DNA from: Pseudomonas subflava
GTDB lineage: Bacteria > Pseudomonadota > Gammaproteobacteria > Pseudomonadales > Pseudomonadaceae
Length of the DNA: 64,000 nt
Reading direction: 5' to 3'
NCBI RefSeq assembly: GCF_023823685.1
Contig: NZ_JAMXBF010000013.1
Location: 186,001 to 250,000 of the forward strand
Shown: in pieces, positions 24,521 through 32,926 of the stretch
Layout: each line of letters opens with the position of its first letter
Position numbering within the stretch: the first letter of the stretch is position 1
Position numbers and translations under genes: made by a program
Notes under the pieces: generated by a model
Database searches by the model: none
What the model saw: the letters and a program-made list of their open reading frames with translations, nothing else
Told to the model about the DNA's origin: nothing

Positions 24521-25048
24521 ATGAGCTACAGCAAAGTTCCGGCCGGCAAAGACGTGCCGAACGACATCTACGTCGCCATCGAGATTCCGGCCAATCACGC
24601 GCCGATCAAATACGAAATCGATCACGACACCGACTGCCTGTTCGTCGATCGTTTCATGGCCACCCCGATGTTCTACCCGGCCAACTACGGCTTCATCCCG
24701 CACACCCTGGCCGACGACGGCGACCCCCTCGACGTGCTGGTCGTGACCCCGTACCCGGTCGCTCCGGGCTCGGTCATCCGCTGCCGTCCGGTGGGCGTGT
24801 TGAACATGACCGACGAAGCCGGCGGCGACGCCAAGCTGATCGCCGTCCCGCACGACAAGCTGTCCGTGATCTACAAGGACGTCCAGGAGTACACCGACCT
24901 GCCGGCCCTGCTGCTGGAGCAGATCAAGCACTTCTTCGAGAACTATAAGGATCTCGAGAAGGGCAAGTGGGTCAAGGTCGAAGGCTGGGGCAACGCTGAC
25001 GAAGCCCGCCAAGCAATTCTGAAGGCGGTAGCGGCTTACCAAAAATAA
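24521..25048 (+). CDS. ppa: Inorganic pyrophosphatase
   Basis: Encodes a 175-residue family I pyrophosphatase that hydrolyses pyrophosphate and drives biosynthetic reactions. The active-site signature is DDGDPLDVLV, with further metal and phosphate ligands in YEIDHDTDCLFVDRF and YPANYGFIPHTLA. AAGGGAG is 7 bases before the ATG. It ends in a strong terminator and faces purA head-on. Confidence 0.98.
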   Translation: MSYSKVPAGKDVPNDIYVAIEIPANHAPIKYEIDHDTDCLFVDRFMATPMFYPANYGFIPHTLADDGDPLDVLVVTPYPVAPGSVIRCRPVGVLNMTDEAGGDAKLIAVPHDKLSVIYKDVQEYTDLPALLLEQIKHFFENYKDLEKGKWVKVEGWGNADEARQAILKAVAAYQK

Positions 25049-25065
25049 GCCAGTACCACCCCCTG

Positions 25066-25092
25066 AAGGCCGGCCACAAGCCGGCCTTTTTA
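25066..25092 (+). terminator. Rho-independent terminator of ppa
   Basis: A 9-base stem AAGGCCGGC/GCCGGCCTT with loop CACAA, followed by a T-rich run, 18 bases past the ppa stop. Confidence 0.9.
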
Positions 25093-25124
25093 TTGCCTGC
25101 GATTTGCCTATTGGAAACCGCGCC

Positions 25125-25156
25125 CACAAAAAAGGCCGCTCAAAAGCGGCCTTTTT
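25125..25156 (-). terminator. Rho-independent terminator of purA
   Basis: A 10-base stem AAAGGCCGCT/AGCGGCCTTT (25131-25140 and 25145-25154) with a run of T on both strands. On the minus strand it lies 16 bases past the purA stop and is followed by TTTTTTT. Confidence 0.88.
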
Positions 25157-25169
25157 CGTTATAGCGGGA

Positions 25170-26465
25170 TCAGGCGAACGGGTGACGCAGGACGATGGTC
25201 TCGTTGCGGTCCGGGCCGGTGGAGATGATGTCGATCGGCGCGCCGACCAGCTCTTCCACGCGCTTGATATAGGCACGCGCCGCGGCCGGCAGCTCTTCCA
25301 GGCTCTTGGCGCCGACGGTGGAGTCGGTCCAGCCCGGCATCTCTTCGTACACCGGCTGCAGGCCGATGTAGCTGTCGGCGTCGGTCGGCGCGTCGGTCAG
25401 CAGGTTGCCGGCGGCATCCTTGTAACCGGTGCAGATGCGGATGGTTTCCAGGCCGTCGAGCACGTCCAACTTGGTCAGGCACAGGCCGGAAATGCTGTTG
25501 ATCTCGATGGCGCGACGCAGAATCACGGCGTCGAACCAGCCGCAACGACGGGCACGACCGGTGGTGGAGCCGAACTCGTGGCCCTTCTTGGCCAGGTAGG
25601 CGCCGGTCTCGTCGAACAGCTCGGTGGGGAACGGGCCGGAGCCGACGCGGGTGGTGTAGGCCTTGGTGATACCGAGGATGTAGTCCAGGTACAGCGGGCC
25701 GAAACCGGAACCGGTGGCGGTACCGCCGGCGGTGGTGTTGGAGCTGGTGACGTACGGGTAGGTGCCGTGGTCGATGTCCAGCAGCGAGCCCTGGGCGCCT
25801 TCGAACATGATGTCTTTGTCGGCGCGACGCAGCTCGTGCAGGTCGGCGGTGACGTCGGTCATCATCGGGCGCAGCAGCTCGGCGAACGCCATGCACTCGT
25901 CCAGGGTGGCCTGGAAGTCGATGGCCGGCTCTTTGTAGTAATTGACCAGCACAAAGTTGTGGTAGTCCAGCAGCTCGCCCAGCTTGGAGGCGAAGCGCTC
26001 GCGGTGGAACAGGTCACCGATGCGCAGGCCGCGGCGGGCCACCTTGTCTTCGTAGGCCGGGCCGATGCCGCGACCGGTGGTGCCGATCTTGGCGTCGCCA
26101 CGGGCCTTCTCGCGGGCCTGGTCGAGGGCCACGTGGTAGGACAGGATCAGCGGGCAGGATGGGCTGATGCGCAGGCGCTCGCGCACCGGTACTCCCTTCT
26201 CTTCCAGCTTGGTGATCTCGCGCATCAGGGCGTCGGGGGCGACTACCACGCCGTTGCCGATCAGGCACTGCACGCCTTCGCGCAGGATGCCGGACGGGAT
26301 CAGGTGCAGCACGGTCTTCTCGCCGTCGATCACCAGCGTGTGGCCGGCGTTGTGACCACCCTGGTAGCGCACTACCGCGGCAGCCTGCTCGGTCAGCAGA
26401 TCGACGATCTTGCCCTTGCCCTCATCACCCCACTGGGTGCCCAGGACCACGACATTCTTACCCAT
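25170..26465 (-). CDS. purA: Adenylosuccinate synthetase
   Basis: Encodes a 431-residue cytosolic enzyme that joins aspartate to IMP using GTP, the first committed step to AMP. The N-terminus MGKNVVVLGTQWGDEGKGKIVDLL with the GDEGKGK loop, the middle TTGRGIGPAYEDK and the late SSTVGAKS-like and ISTGPDRNETIV segments are diagnostic. The frame stays open to 26576, but the ATG at 26465 is the conserved start. It is the last gene of the DUF2065-hisZ-purA unit, 52 bases after hisZ. Confidence 0.98.
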   Translation of the reverse strand: MGKNVVVLGTQWGDEGKGKIVDLLTEQAAAVVRYQGGHNAGHTLVIDGEKTVLHLIPSGILREGVQCLIGNGVVVAPDALMREITKLEEKGVPVRERLRISPSCPLILSYHVALDQAREKARGDAKIGTTGRGIGPAYEDKVARRGLRIGDLFHRERFASKLGELLDYHNFVLVNYYKEPAIDFQATLDECMAFAELLRPMMTDVTADLHELRRADKDIMFEGAQGSLLDIDHGTYPYVTSSNTTAGGTATGSGFGPLYLDYILGITKAYTTRVGSGPFPTELFDETGAYLAKKGHEFGSTTGRARRCGWFDAVILRRAIEINSISGLCLTKLDVLDGLETIRICTGYKDAAGNLLTDAPTDADSYIGLQPVYEEMPGWTDSTVGAKSLEELPAAARAYIKRVEELVGAPIDIISTGPDRNETIVLRHPFA

Positions 26466-26517
26466 AACACTTGTCCTCTTTGGAAGCTCGATGCCGGCCA
26501 TAGCCGGCGGAAAACCA

Positions 26518-27705
26518 TCAGGACGCCAGCGGCGCCAACTGCCAACGTCCATCGCGCAGCTGCAGCTGGCGGTCACAGCCCGCCTCGCCCGCCGCGCTTA
26601 CATCCTGCCCGGGCAGAGCCTGGACCACGCGCACGCCCTCGCTGCGCAGGCGCTGCACGGCTTGCCACAGGTACAGATCATGATGATCCGGCGCCCAGAC
26701 CCCGGCGGCCGGTTCGTCGACACGCATGTCGCCGAGGGTGACCAGGGTCTTCAGATCGGTGGAGAAACCGGTGGCCGGGCGCGCCCGACCGAAATTGCCG
26801 CCGACGTCATCGTAGCGGCCGCCCTGGGCGATCGACTGGCCGACGCCCGGCACGAACGCGGCGAACACCACGCCGGTGTGGTAGTGGTAGCCGCGCAGCT
26901 CGCCGAGATCGAAGTACAGCGGCAGCTCGGGATAGCGCAGCTCCAGCTGGTCGGCGATGGCCACCAGCTGATCCAGCGCGGCATGCACCTCGGCCGGAGC
27001 CTCCACCAGGCAGGCCTGGGCCAGGTCCAGCACTTCGCGACCGCCACACAGCTCGACCAGGGCACGGAGCATGCTGGCCAGGTGCGGCTGCAGCGATTCG
27101 GTGAGTGCATCGACCTCGTCGACAGCCTTGCGCTGCAGGGCGTCGAACAACTGCTGCTCGGCCTCGCCGGACAGGCCGGCGGCTCGGGCCAGGCCGCGGT
27201 AGATGCCGACATGGCCGAGGTCCATGTGCACATCCGGCACGCGGGCTAGAGCCAGGGTGTCGAGCATCAGGCTGATGACTTCCACGTCGCTGGCCGGGCT
27301 GGCGTCGCCGTACAGCTCGGCACCCAGCTGGATCGGGCTGCGCGAGGTGGCCAGGGCGCGCGGCTTGGCATGCAGCACGCTGCCGGCGTAGCACAGGCGG
27401 CTCGGGCCTTCGCGGCGCAGGGTGTGCGCATCCATCCGCGCCACCTGCGGCGTGATGTCGGCGCGGAAGCCCATCTGCCGACCGGAAAGCGGGTCGGTCA
27501 CCTTGAAGGTGCGCAGATCCAGGTCCTGGCCGGCACCGGTGAGCAGGGATTCCAAATATTCGATGTGCGGGGTGACGACGAACTCGTAGCCCCAACGCTG
27601 AAATAGATCCAGCACCTGGCGGCGCGCCGCCTCGATCAGTGCCGCTTCCGGCGGCAGTACTTCTTCGATGCCATCTGGCAGGAGCCAGCGGTCTACCGTT
27701 GCCAT
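26518..27705 (-). CDS. hisZ: ATP phosphoribosyltransferase regulatory subunit HisZ
   Basis: Encodes a 395-residue HisZ protein, a class II tRNA-synthetase paralogue without aminoacylation activity. It binds and activates the short-form HisG in histidine biosynthesis. Motif 2-like FRADITPQVARMDAH and the later GGRYDDVGGNFGRARPATGFS are characteristic. The ATG at 27705 (MATVDRWLLPDGIEEVLPPEA) is chosen over the 12-residue longer frame. Its place next to purA is the pseudomonad norm and couples histidine and AMP synthesis, both of which handle AICAR and adenylate flux. Confidence 0.95.
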   Translation of the reverse strand: MATVDRWLLPDGIEEVLPPEAALIEAARRQVLDLFQRWGYEFVVTPHIEYLESLLTGAGQDLDLRTFKVTDPLSGRQMGFRADITPQVARMDAHTLRREGPSRLCYAGSVLHAKPRALATSRSPIQLGAELYGDASPASDVEVISLMLDTLALARVPDVHMDLGHVGIYRGLARAAGLSGEAEQQLFDALQRKAVDEVDALTESLQPHLASMLRALVELCGGREVLDLAQACLVEAPAEVHAALDQLVAIADQLELRYPELPLYFDLGELRGYHYHTGVVFAAFVPGVGQSIAQGGRYDDVGGNFGRARPATGFSTDLKTLVTLGDMRVDEPAAGVWAPDHHDLYLWQAVQRLRSEGVRVVQALPGQDVSAAGEAGCDRQLQLRDGRWQLAPLAS

Positions 27706-27740
27706 TTCGCCATTCCCCTCTCGGTACGGGCGGCAAGCCA

Positions 27741-27926
27741 TCAGTGAAGCAGATACAGGAGGGCGGTCCCCAGCAACATGCTAGCAAGCCCCATGAGGCG
27801 CAACTGACGGTCAGGCAGCTGTGCCAGTTGCGCGATCGTTCCGCGCCAGCGTCGTGGATAGAGGAAAGGCAGGACGCCTTCCAGCACCAACATCAGACAA
27901 AACGCGATGCCGAGTTCCTGCCACAT
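27741..27926 (-). CDS. DUF2065 (YjeT-like) small membrane protein
   Basis: Encodes a 61-residue protein with two membrane segments (about residues 4-22 and 42-60), matching DUF2065/YjeT, which in enterobacteria also lies between hflC and purA. GGGA 5 bases before the ATG at 27926 supports this start over an upstream TTG. Function unknown. The start is only 14 bases from the T-run of the hflC terminator hairpin. Confidence 0.88.
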   Translation of the reverse strand: MWQELGIAFCLMLVLEGVLPFLYPRRWRGTIAQLAQLPDRQLRLMGLASMLLGTALLYLLH

Positions 27927-27939
27927 GATTCCCAGACGC

Positions 27940-27962
27940 AAAAAAGCCGGGTTTTTCCCGGC
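27940..27962 (-). terminator. Hairpin with T-run between hflC and the DUF2065-hisZ-purA unit
   Basis: On the minus strand GCCGGG-AAAAA-CCCGGC is followed by TTTTTT. It lies 70 bases past the hflC stop and just before the DUF2065 start, so it may terminate the hfl operon or attenuate the next unit. Confidence 0.8.
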
Positions 27963-27968
27963 TGACCC

Positions 27969-27996
27969 ATGATAACACGTTTTCCCGTGCGGTCAC
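27969..27996 (-). promoter_or_regulatory. Candidate promoter upstream of DUF2065-hisZ-purA
   Basis: On the minus strand GTGACC (27991-27996; 4 of 6 to TTGACA) and TATCAT (27969-27974; 5 of 6 to TATAAT) stand 16 bases apart. Transcription would begin right at the hairpin at 27940-27962. Confidence 0.4.
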
Positions 27997-28031
27997 CCCG
28001 ACACGGCCGAACGGCCGGTCGGGGCGATGCA

Positions 28032-28901
28032 TCACGGCTTGGATTGTTGCAGATAGCGGAAGAACTCGCTCTTCGGATCCAGCACCAGTACGTCGTTCTT
28101 GCTGGAGAAGCTGTCGCGGTACGCACCCAGGCTGCGATAGAACGCATAGAACTCGGCGTCCTGGCCATAGGCGGCCGCGTAGATCGAAGCGGCCTTGGCA
28201 TCGCCGTCACCGCGGATCTCTTCGGACTCGCGATAGGCTTCGGCGAGGATCACACGCTTCTGCCGGTCGGCGTCCGCGCGAATGCCTTCGGCCAGCTCGC
28301 GGCCCTTGGCGCGGTGCTCGCGGGCCTCACGCTCGCGCTCCGAGCTCATACGGTCGAATACACTGCGATAGACCTCTTTCGGCAGGTCGATGGCCTTGAC
28401 GCGAACATCCACCACCTCGATGCCGAGCTCCTTCTGCGCCATGCTGTTGAGCGACTTGGTGATCGCCGCCATCAGCGCATCGCGCTCGCCGGAGACCACC
28501 TCGTGCAGCGTGCGGGTACCGAACTGGTTGGCCAGAGCGGCGATCAGGCGCTGGGAAAGACGGTCATCGGCGATCTGACGAATGCCGGAGGTCGCGGTGT
28601 AGTAACGCTGGGCGTCGGCGACGCGCCACTTGGCGTAGGCGTCGACCATGACGGCCTTCTTTTCCAGGGTCAGCACGCGCTGGATCGGCGACTCCAAGGT
28701 CAGCAGGCGGCCGTCGAACTTGCGCACCTGGTTCACCACCGGGATCTTCACATGAAGCCCGGGTTGCACGTTCGGGTTCTCGATCTTACCGAAGCGCAGA
28801 AGGACGGCCTTCTCGGTCTGGGTGACGATGTACAGGCTGTTCCATGCCAGCACCACGACCACCACAGCGGCGATCAGGGCAAACAGCGACTTGTTGCTCA
28901 T
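28032..28901 (-). CDS. hflC: HflC, SPFH-family modulator of FtsH
   Basis: Encodes a 289-residue inner-membrane protein with one N-terminal anchor (about residues 5-24) and a large periplasmic SPFH/band-7 domain. HflK and HflC form a cage around the FtsH protease and restrain its action on membrane proteins. Typical stretches: LYIVTQTEKAVLLRFGKI, VDVRVKAIDLPKEVYRSVFDRMSSEREREA and GDGDAKAASIYAAAYGQDAEFYAFYRSL. It overlaps the hflK stop by one base and ends the nnrD-to-hflC series. Confidence 0.96.
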   Translation of the reverse strand: MSNKSLFALIAAVVVVVLAWNSLYIVTQTEKAVLLRFGKIENPNVQPGLHVKIPVVNQVRKFDGRLLTLESPIQRVLTLEKKAVMVDAYAKWRVADAQRYYTATSGIRQIADDRLSQRLIAALANQFGTRTLHEVVSGERDALMAAITKSLNSMAQKELGIEVVDVRVKAIDLPKEVYRSVFDRMSSEREREAREHRAKGRELAEGIRADADRQKRVILAEAYRESEEIRGDGDAKAASIYAAAYGQDAEFYAFYRSLGAYRDSFSSKNDVLVLDPKSEFFRYLQQSKP

Positions 28902-30049
28902 CAGCGGCTCTCCCTAGAGCGCAGGTCGCCCCGCTCGACATTGTTGATTACGCGGCTGCCGGCTTCGCCACTGGCGCTCGGCACGCTGGGAGCGGCGCCA
29001 GTGCCGGCGCGACTGTCGATCATTTTGTCCAGCGGCAGATAGAGCAGGTTGTTCTGGCCTTCCTCGCCGGTCACCAGCACTTTGCTGGTGTTGCTGAAGA
29101 CCTGCTCCATGGTGTCCAGGTACAGACGCTGGCGAGTGACTTCCGGCGCCTTGCGGTACTCGGCCACCAGCTTGCTGAAGCGATCCGCCTCACCCTCGGC
29201 ACGCGCAACGACTTCGTCGCGGTAACCGTTGGCATCCTCGATGATGCGCTGGGCCTGACCGCGGGCCTCGGGCACCACGCCGTTGGCATAGGTCTCGGCC
29301 TGGTTCTTCTCGCGCTGCTCGTCCTCACGGGCACGGATCACGTCGTCGAAGGCGTCCTTGACCTCGGCTGGAGCCGTGGCGCGCTGGATGTTGACCTGGG
29401 TGACGGTGATACCGGTGCCGTAGTCGTCGAGGAAGTTCTGCAGGCGCTGACTGACCTCGAGGCCCATCTGTGCGCGACCCAGGGTGATCACCTCGTCCAT
29501 CGAGGTGGAACCGGCGACGTGGCGCAGCGCACTCTCGGTGGCGTGCTGCAGGCTCACTTCGGGCGCGTCGACGTTGAGCACGAAGTCCTTGAGGTTGCTT
29601 ATCTTGTACTGAACGGTCAGCGGCACCTCGACGATGTTCTCGTCCTCGGTGAGCATCTGCCCTTCCTTGGAGAAGGAACGCTCGCGGGTGACGTTCTCCT
29701 GGAATTTCTTCTCGATCGGCGGGAAGTAGATGTTCAGGCCCTGCTCGACGGTGCGGTCGTATTTGCCGAGGCTCAGGATCACCGCCTGCTCCTGGGCGTC
29801 GACGATGTACACGGCGTTCCACAGCCAGATCGCGACCAGCAGCACTGCGCCGATGCCGAGCAGGCCCCAGCCACCACCACCTTGGCCTTGGCCATCACGT
29901 TTCTTGCCGCCGCCGAAGATGCCGTTCAGGCTCTCCTGCAGCTTGCGGAAGGCTTCGTCGAGATCCGGTGGTCCCTGGCGACCACCGCCTTTGCGGCCAC
30001 CCCAGGGATCCTGATTGTTCGAATTGCCACCCGGCTCATTCCAAGCCAT
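28901..30049 (-). CDS. hflK: HflK, SPFH-family modulator of FtsH
   Basis: Encodes a 382-residue partner of HflC. A glycine- and asparagine-rich cytosolic N-terminus (WNEPGGNSNNQDPWGGRKGGG) precedes one membrane segment (about residues 60-80) and the SPFH domain, with the family string NIQRATAPAEVKDAFDDVIRAREDEQREKNQAE. The ATG at 30049 (MAWNEPGG) is the family start; a longer frame reaches 30127 and another ATG is at 30061. A small hairpin TCGCGG/CCGCGA (30119-30136) lies in the 95-base gap after hflX. Confidence 0.95.
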   Translation of the reverse strand: MAWNEPGGNSNNQDPWGGRKGGGRQGPPDLDEAFRKLQESLNGIFGGGKKRDGQGQGGGGWGLLGIGAVLLVAIWLWNAVYIVDAQEQAVILSLGKYDRTVEQGLNIYFPPIEKKFQENVTRERSFSKEGQMLTEDENIVEVPLTVQYKISNLKDFVLNVDAPEVSLQHATESALRHVAGSTSMDEVITLGRAQMGLEVSQRLQNFLDDYGTGITVTQVNIQRATAPAEVKDAFDDVIRAREDEQREKNQAETYANGVVPEARGQAQRIIEDANGYRDEVVARAEGEADRFSKLVAEYRKAPEVTRQRLYLDTMEQVFSNTSKVLVTGEEGQNNLLYLPLDKMIDSRAGTGAAPSVPSASGEAGSRVINNVERGDLRSRESR

Positions 30050-30144
30050 AGCGCTCTCCATCTGATAAAGCAAAGACGCGCCCGCGGCGCGCCGCCCCAT
30101 GCTACCGAAGCCCCCGAGTCGCGGCAAAAACCGCGATCCAGGCT

Positions 30145-31446
30145 TTATTGCAAAGTGTGTTGCGCGAGGAAGTCCTGCGGCTTCAGACCTTCGCGGCTCA
30201 CAAGCCGATTGAGCTCGGCGCGCGGCAGGCGTATCGCCAGCAGCGTATCACCGACCTCGTCATGTGCCTCGCTCTGAACCGCGTTGGCGGCGAAGAACTG
30301 CGCACGCAAACGCCCCAGGCTTTGAGGCAGGCGCAGCGTACCGACGAACAGGTCCTCGCCCAGCAGTTCGGCAATCGCCTGGCGCAATAATTCGAGTCCT
30401 TTACCGTCGCGCGCCGACAGCCAGACCCGTTCGGGCTTGCCGTCGCCATCGCGCTGGATCTGCGGCTCGACACCTTCGACCAGGTCGATCTTGTTGTACA
30501 CCTCGAGCATCGGCAATTCATTGGCGCCGATCTCGCCGAGCACCGCCATGACCTGCTCCATCTGCTGCTCGCGCTCCGGCTCGTGGGAGTCGATCACGTG
30601 CAGCAGCAGGTCGGAGTTGCTGGACTCTTCAAGCGTCGCACGGAAGGCCTCCACCAGCTTGTGTGGCAGGTGGCGAATGAATCCCACGGTGTCGGCCAGC
30701 ACCACCGCTCCAAGGTCTTCGAGCTCGAGGCGCCGCAGGGTCGGGTCCAGGGTGGCGAACAGCTGGTTCGCCGCATAGACCTCGGAGGTGGTCAGCGCGT
30801 TGAACAGCGTGGACTTGCCGGCGTTGGTATAGCCGACCAGCGACACCGAAGGGATGTCCGCACGTCGACGCCCACGACGAGCCTGCTCGCGCTGGCTGCG
30901 CACCTTCTCCAGCTTCTGTTTGATCTGGCGGATGCGCACACGCAGCAGACGACGGTCGGTCTCCAGCTGGGTTTCACCCGGGCCACGCAGACCGATGCCA
31001 CCCTTCTGCCGCTCGAGGTGGGTCCAGCCACGCACCAAGCGCGTGCTCATGTGGTCGAGCTGGGCGAGCTCCACCTGCAGCTTGCCCTCGTGGGTGCGGG
31101 CGCGCTGGGCGAAGATATCGAGAATCAGACCGGTACGGTCGAGCACCCGGCACTCGAAGACGCGCTCGAGGTTGCGCTCCTGGCTCGGGGTGAGGGTGTG
31201 ATTGAAGATGACCAGCTCGGCCTCGGACTCCTTGACCAGGTCGCGGAGTTCCTCGACCTTGCCACTGCCGATGAGGAACTTGGCCGTGGGCATGTGGCGC
31301 GTCACGGTGACCAGGGCCACCATGTCCGCGCCCGCCGAAAGAGCCAGGTCCTGGAACTCCTGCGGATCTTCGGCCGCCTCGGGGTTACTGCCTTCCAGGT
31401 GAACGAGAATGGCCCGCTCACCGCCACCGTGACGCTCGAAGAACAA
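30145..31446 (-). CDS. hflX: Ribosome-splitting GTPase HflX
   Basis: Encodes a 433-residue Obg-superfamily GTPase that dissociates stalled 70S ribosomes under stress. The N-terminal HflX domain (GGERAILVHLEGSN... with PTAKFLIGSGKVEELRD) is followed by the glycine-rich GGIGLRGPGETQLETDRRLLR and the G domain with P-loop GYTNAGKSTLFNAL, DTVGF and NKID. It starts 12 bases after hfq, the classic miaA-hfq-hflX-hflK-hflC arrangement. Confidence 0.97.
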   Translation of the reverse strand: MFFERHGGGERAILVHLEGSNPEAAEDPQEFQDLALSAGADMVALVTVTRHMPTAKFLIGSGKVEELRDLVKESEAELVIFNHTLTPSQERNLERVFECRVLDRTGLILDIFAQRARTHEGKLQVELAQLDHMSTRLVRGWTHLERQKGGIGLRGPGETQLETDRRLLRVRIRQIKQKLEKVRSQREQARRGRRRADIPSVSLVGYTNAGKSTLFNALTTSEVYAANQLFATLDPTLRRLELEDLGAVVLADTVGFIRHLPHKLVEAFRATLEESSNSDLLLHVIDSHEPEREQQMEQVMAVLGEIGANELPMLEVYNKIDLVEGVEPQIQRDGDGKPERVWLSARDGKGLELLRQAIAELLGEDLFVGTLRLPQSLGRLRAQFFAANAVQSEAHDEVGDTLLAIRLPRAELNRLVSREGLKPQDFLAQHTLQ

Positions 31447-31458
31447 GTCAGGCTCCTA

Positions 31459-31713
31459 TCAGGCGTTGCCCGGCTCGACCTGTTCGCCTTCCGTAGCACT
31501 GGGCAGGCGCACCGGGCGGCTTGGCACCACGGTGGAAATGGCGTGTTTGTAGACCATCTGGCTGACAGTGTTCTTCAGCAAAATCACGAACTGGTCAAAG
31601 GATTCGATCTGGCCTTGCAGCTTGATGCCGTTAACCAGATAAATGGAAACCGGTACGCGTTCCTTACGCAGGGTATTCAGGTAAGGGTCTTGTAGCGAAT
31701 GCCCTTTTGACAT
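31459..31713 (-). CDS. hfq: RNA chaperone Hfq
   Basis: Encodes an 84-residue Sm-like hexameric RNA-binding protein that mediates small-RNA regulation; in Pseudomonas it also works with Crc in catabolite repression. The Sm1 motif VPVSIYLVNGIKLQGQIESFDQFVILLKN and Sm2 motif YKHAISTVVPSR are intact, and the C-terminal tail is short as usual in pseudomonads. The ATG at 31713 (MSKGHSLQDPYLN) is the conserved start; the frame opens three codons earlier at 31722. Confidence 0.98.
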   Translation of the reverse strand: MSKGHSLQDPYLNTLRKERVPVSIYLVNGIKLQGQIESFDQFVILLKNTVSQMVYKHAISTVVPSRPVRLPSATEGEQVEPGNA

Positions 31714-31808
31714 GTGCCGCACTCCTTCAAGGGGTCAAATTGTAGTAACGCTAAAAATGGCTTATGCCGTATCAAAACCAAGGATAGACGGCGAATAGGC
31801 AGGTCTCA

Positions 31809-32780
31809 TCACAATATGGAGACCGCCTTCAGGTATTTCAAGGCACGAGTCAGATTGTCACTGGCCAGACTGTCCAGCCACTGCAGATTTTCCCAGCCAC
31901 GGAGCCAGGTGAACTGGCGCTTGGCCAGCTGACGCGTGGCAATGATGCCCCGCTCGGCCATCTCCTCGCGGTCGAGGCTTCCTTCCAGGTAATCCCATAC
32001 CTGGCGATAGCCTACCGCGCGGATCGATGGCAGTCCCGCATGCAGGTCACCCCGCAGGCGCAACGCTTCGACCTCTTCGACAAAGCCCTGTTCCAGCATC
32101 AGGTGAAATCGGCGGGCGATCCGCTCGTGCAACACCTGACGCTGATCCGGGGCAATGGCAAATTGCGCGACAGTATAAGGCAAATGCCGCGCGCCTGGCG
32201 CCTCTAGACCGCCATTTTGCGCCGCCTGACGCTGACGGTGCTCGGTCATGCTTAGGCCGCTGACCCGCTGCACCTCCAGCGCCCGGATCAGGCGCTGGGG
32301 GTCATTGGGATGAATACGCGCCGCCGACTCCGGATCGAGTCGCGCGAGGTTCCGGTGCAGCACCTCCCAGCCCTCGGCCGCAGCCCAGGCCTCAAGCTCG
32401 GCGCGAACGACAGGATCGGCGCCCGGCATATCCGCCAGGCCTTCGAGCAACGCCTTGTAATACAGCATGGTGCCGCCCACCAGCAGCGGGATGCGTCCGC
32501 GCGCCGTGATTTCGGCCATGGCGGCGAGGGCGTCGGCGCGGAATTCCGCCGCCGAATAACTCTCGGCCGGATCGCGAATGTCCACCAGGCGGTGCGGATA
32601 GCGCGCCAGCGTGGCGTTGTCAGGCTTGGCCGTGCCGATATCCATGCCACGGTAGATCAGCGCCGAATCGACGCTGACCAGCTCGCACGGCAGCGCATCG
32701 GCCAGGGCCAGGGCCAGGTCGGTCTTGCCGGAGGCGGTGGGGCCCATCAGGAAGATGGCGGGAGGCAGGCGCTCGGTCAT
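31809..32780 (-). CDS. miaA: tRNA dimethylallyltransferase MiaA
   Basis: Encodes a 323-residue enzyme that adds a dimethylallyl group to A37 of tRNAs reading U-initial codons. The P-loop GPTASGKTDLALALA is at residues 12-26, followed by DSALIYRGMDIGTAKP and the substrate motif LVGGTMLYYKALLEGL. The C-terminal REEMAERGIIATRQLAKRQFTWLR is complete. The start at 32780 is preferred to the open frame reaching 32810. A 146-base gap separates it from mutL. Confidence 0.97.
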   Translation of the reverse strand: MTERLPPAIFLMGPTASGKTDLALALADALPCELVSVDSALIYRGMDIGTAKPDNATLARYPHRLVDIRDPAESYSAAEFRADALAAMAEITARGRIPLLVGGTMLYYKALLEGLADMPGADPVVRAELEAWAAAEGWEVLHRNLARLDPESAARIHPNDPQRLIRALEVQRVSGLSMTEHRQRQAAQNGGLEAPGARHLPYTVAQFAIAPDQRQVLHERIARRFHLMLEQGFVEEVEALRLRGDLHAGLPSIRAVGYRQVWDYLEGSLDREEMAERGIIATRQLAKRQFTWLRGWENLQWLDSLASDNLTRALKYLKAVSIL

Positions 32781-32926
32781 AACTCTGGAGTCGCTCGCCG
32801 AGCGTCGCAAGTGACGCTCGAGCGAGACATGAATCGGTGAGGGACGCGCAGTTTACTCGCTGCACCCGAGCAATCCGAACGGATTTTCAACGTGACGCGA
32901 GCACGCGTAGCCGCACGAACGCTGCC

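Noticed and set aside
25104..26741. 545-codon open frame on the plus strand
   Set aside because: Antisense to purA and part of hisZ; composition typical of shadow frames.
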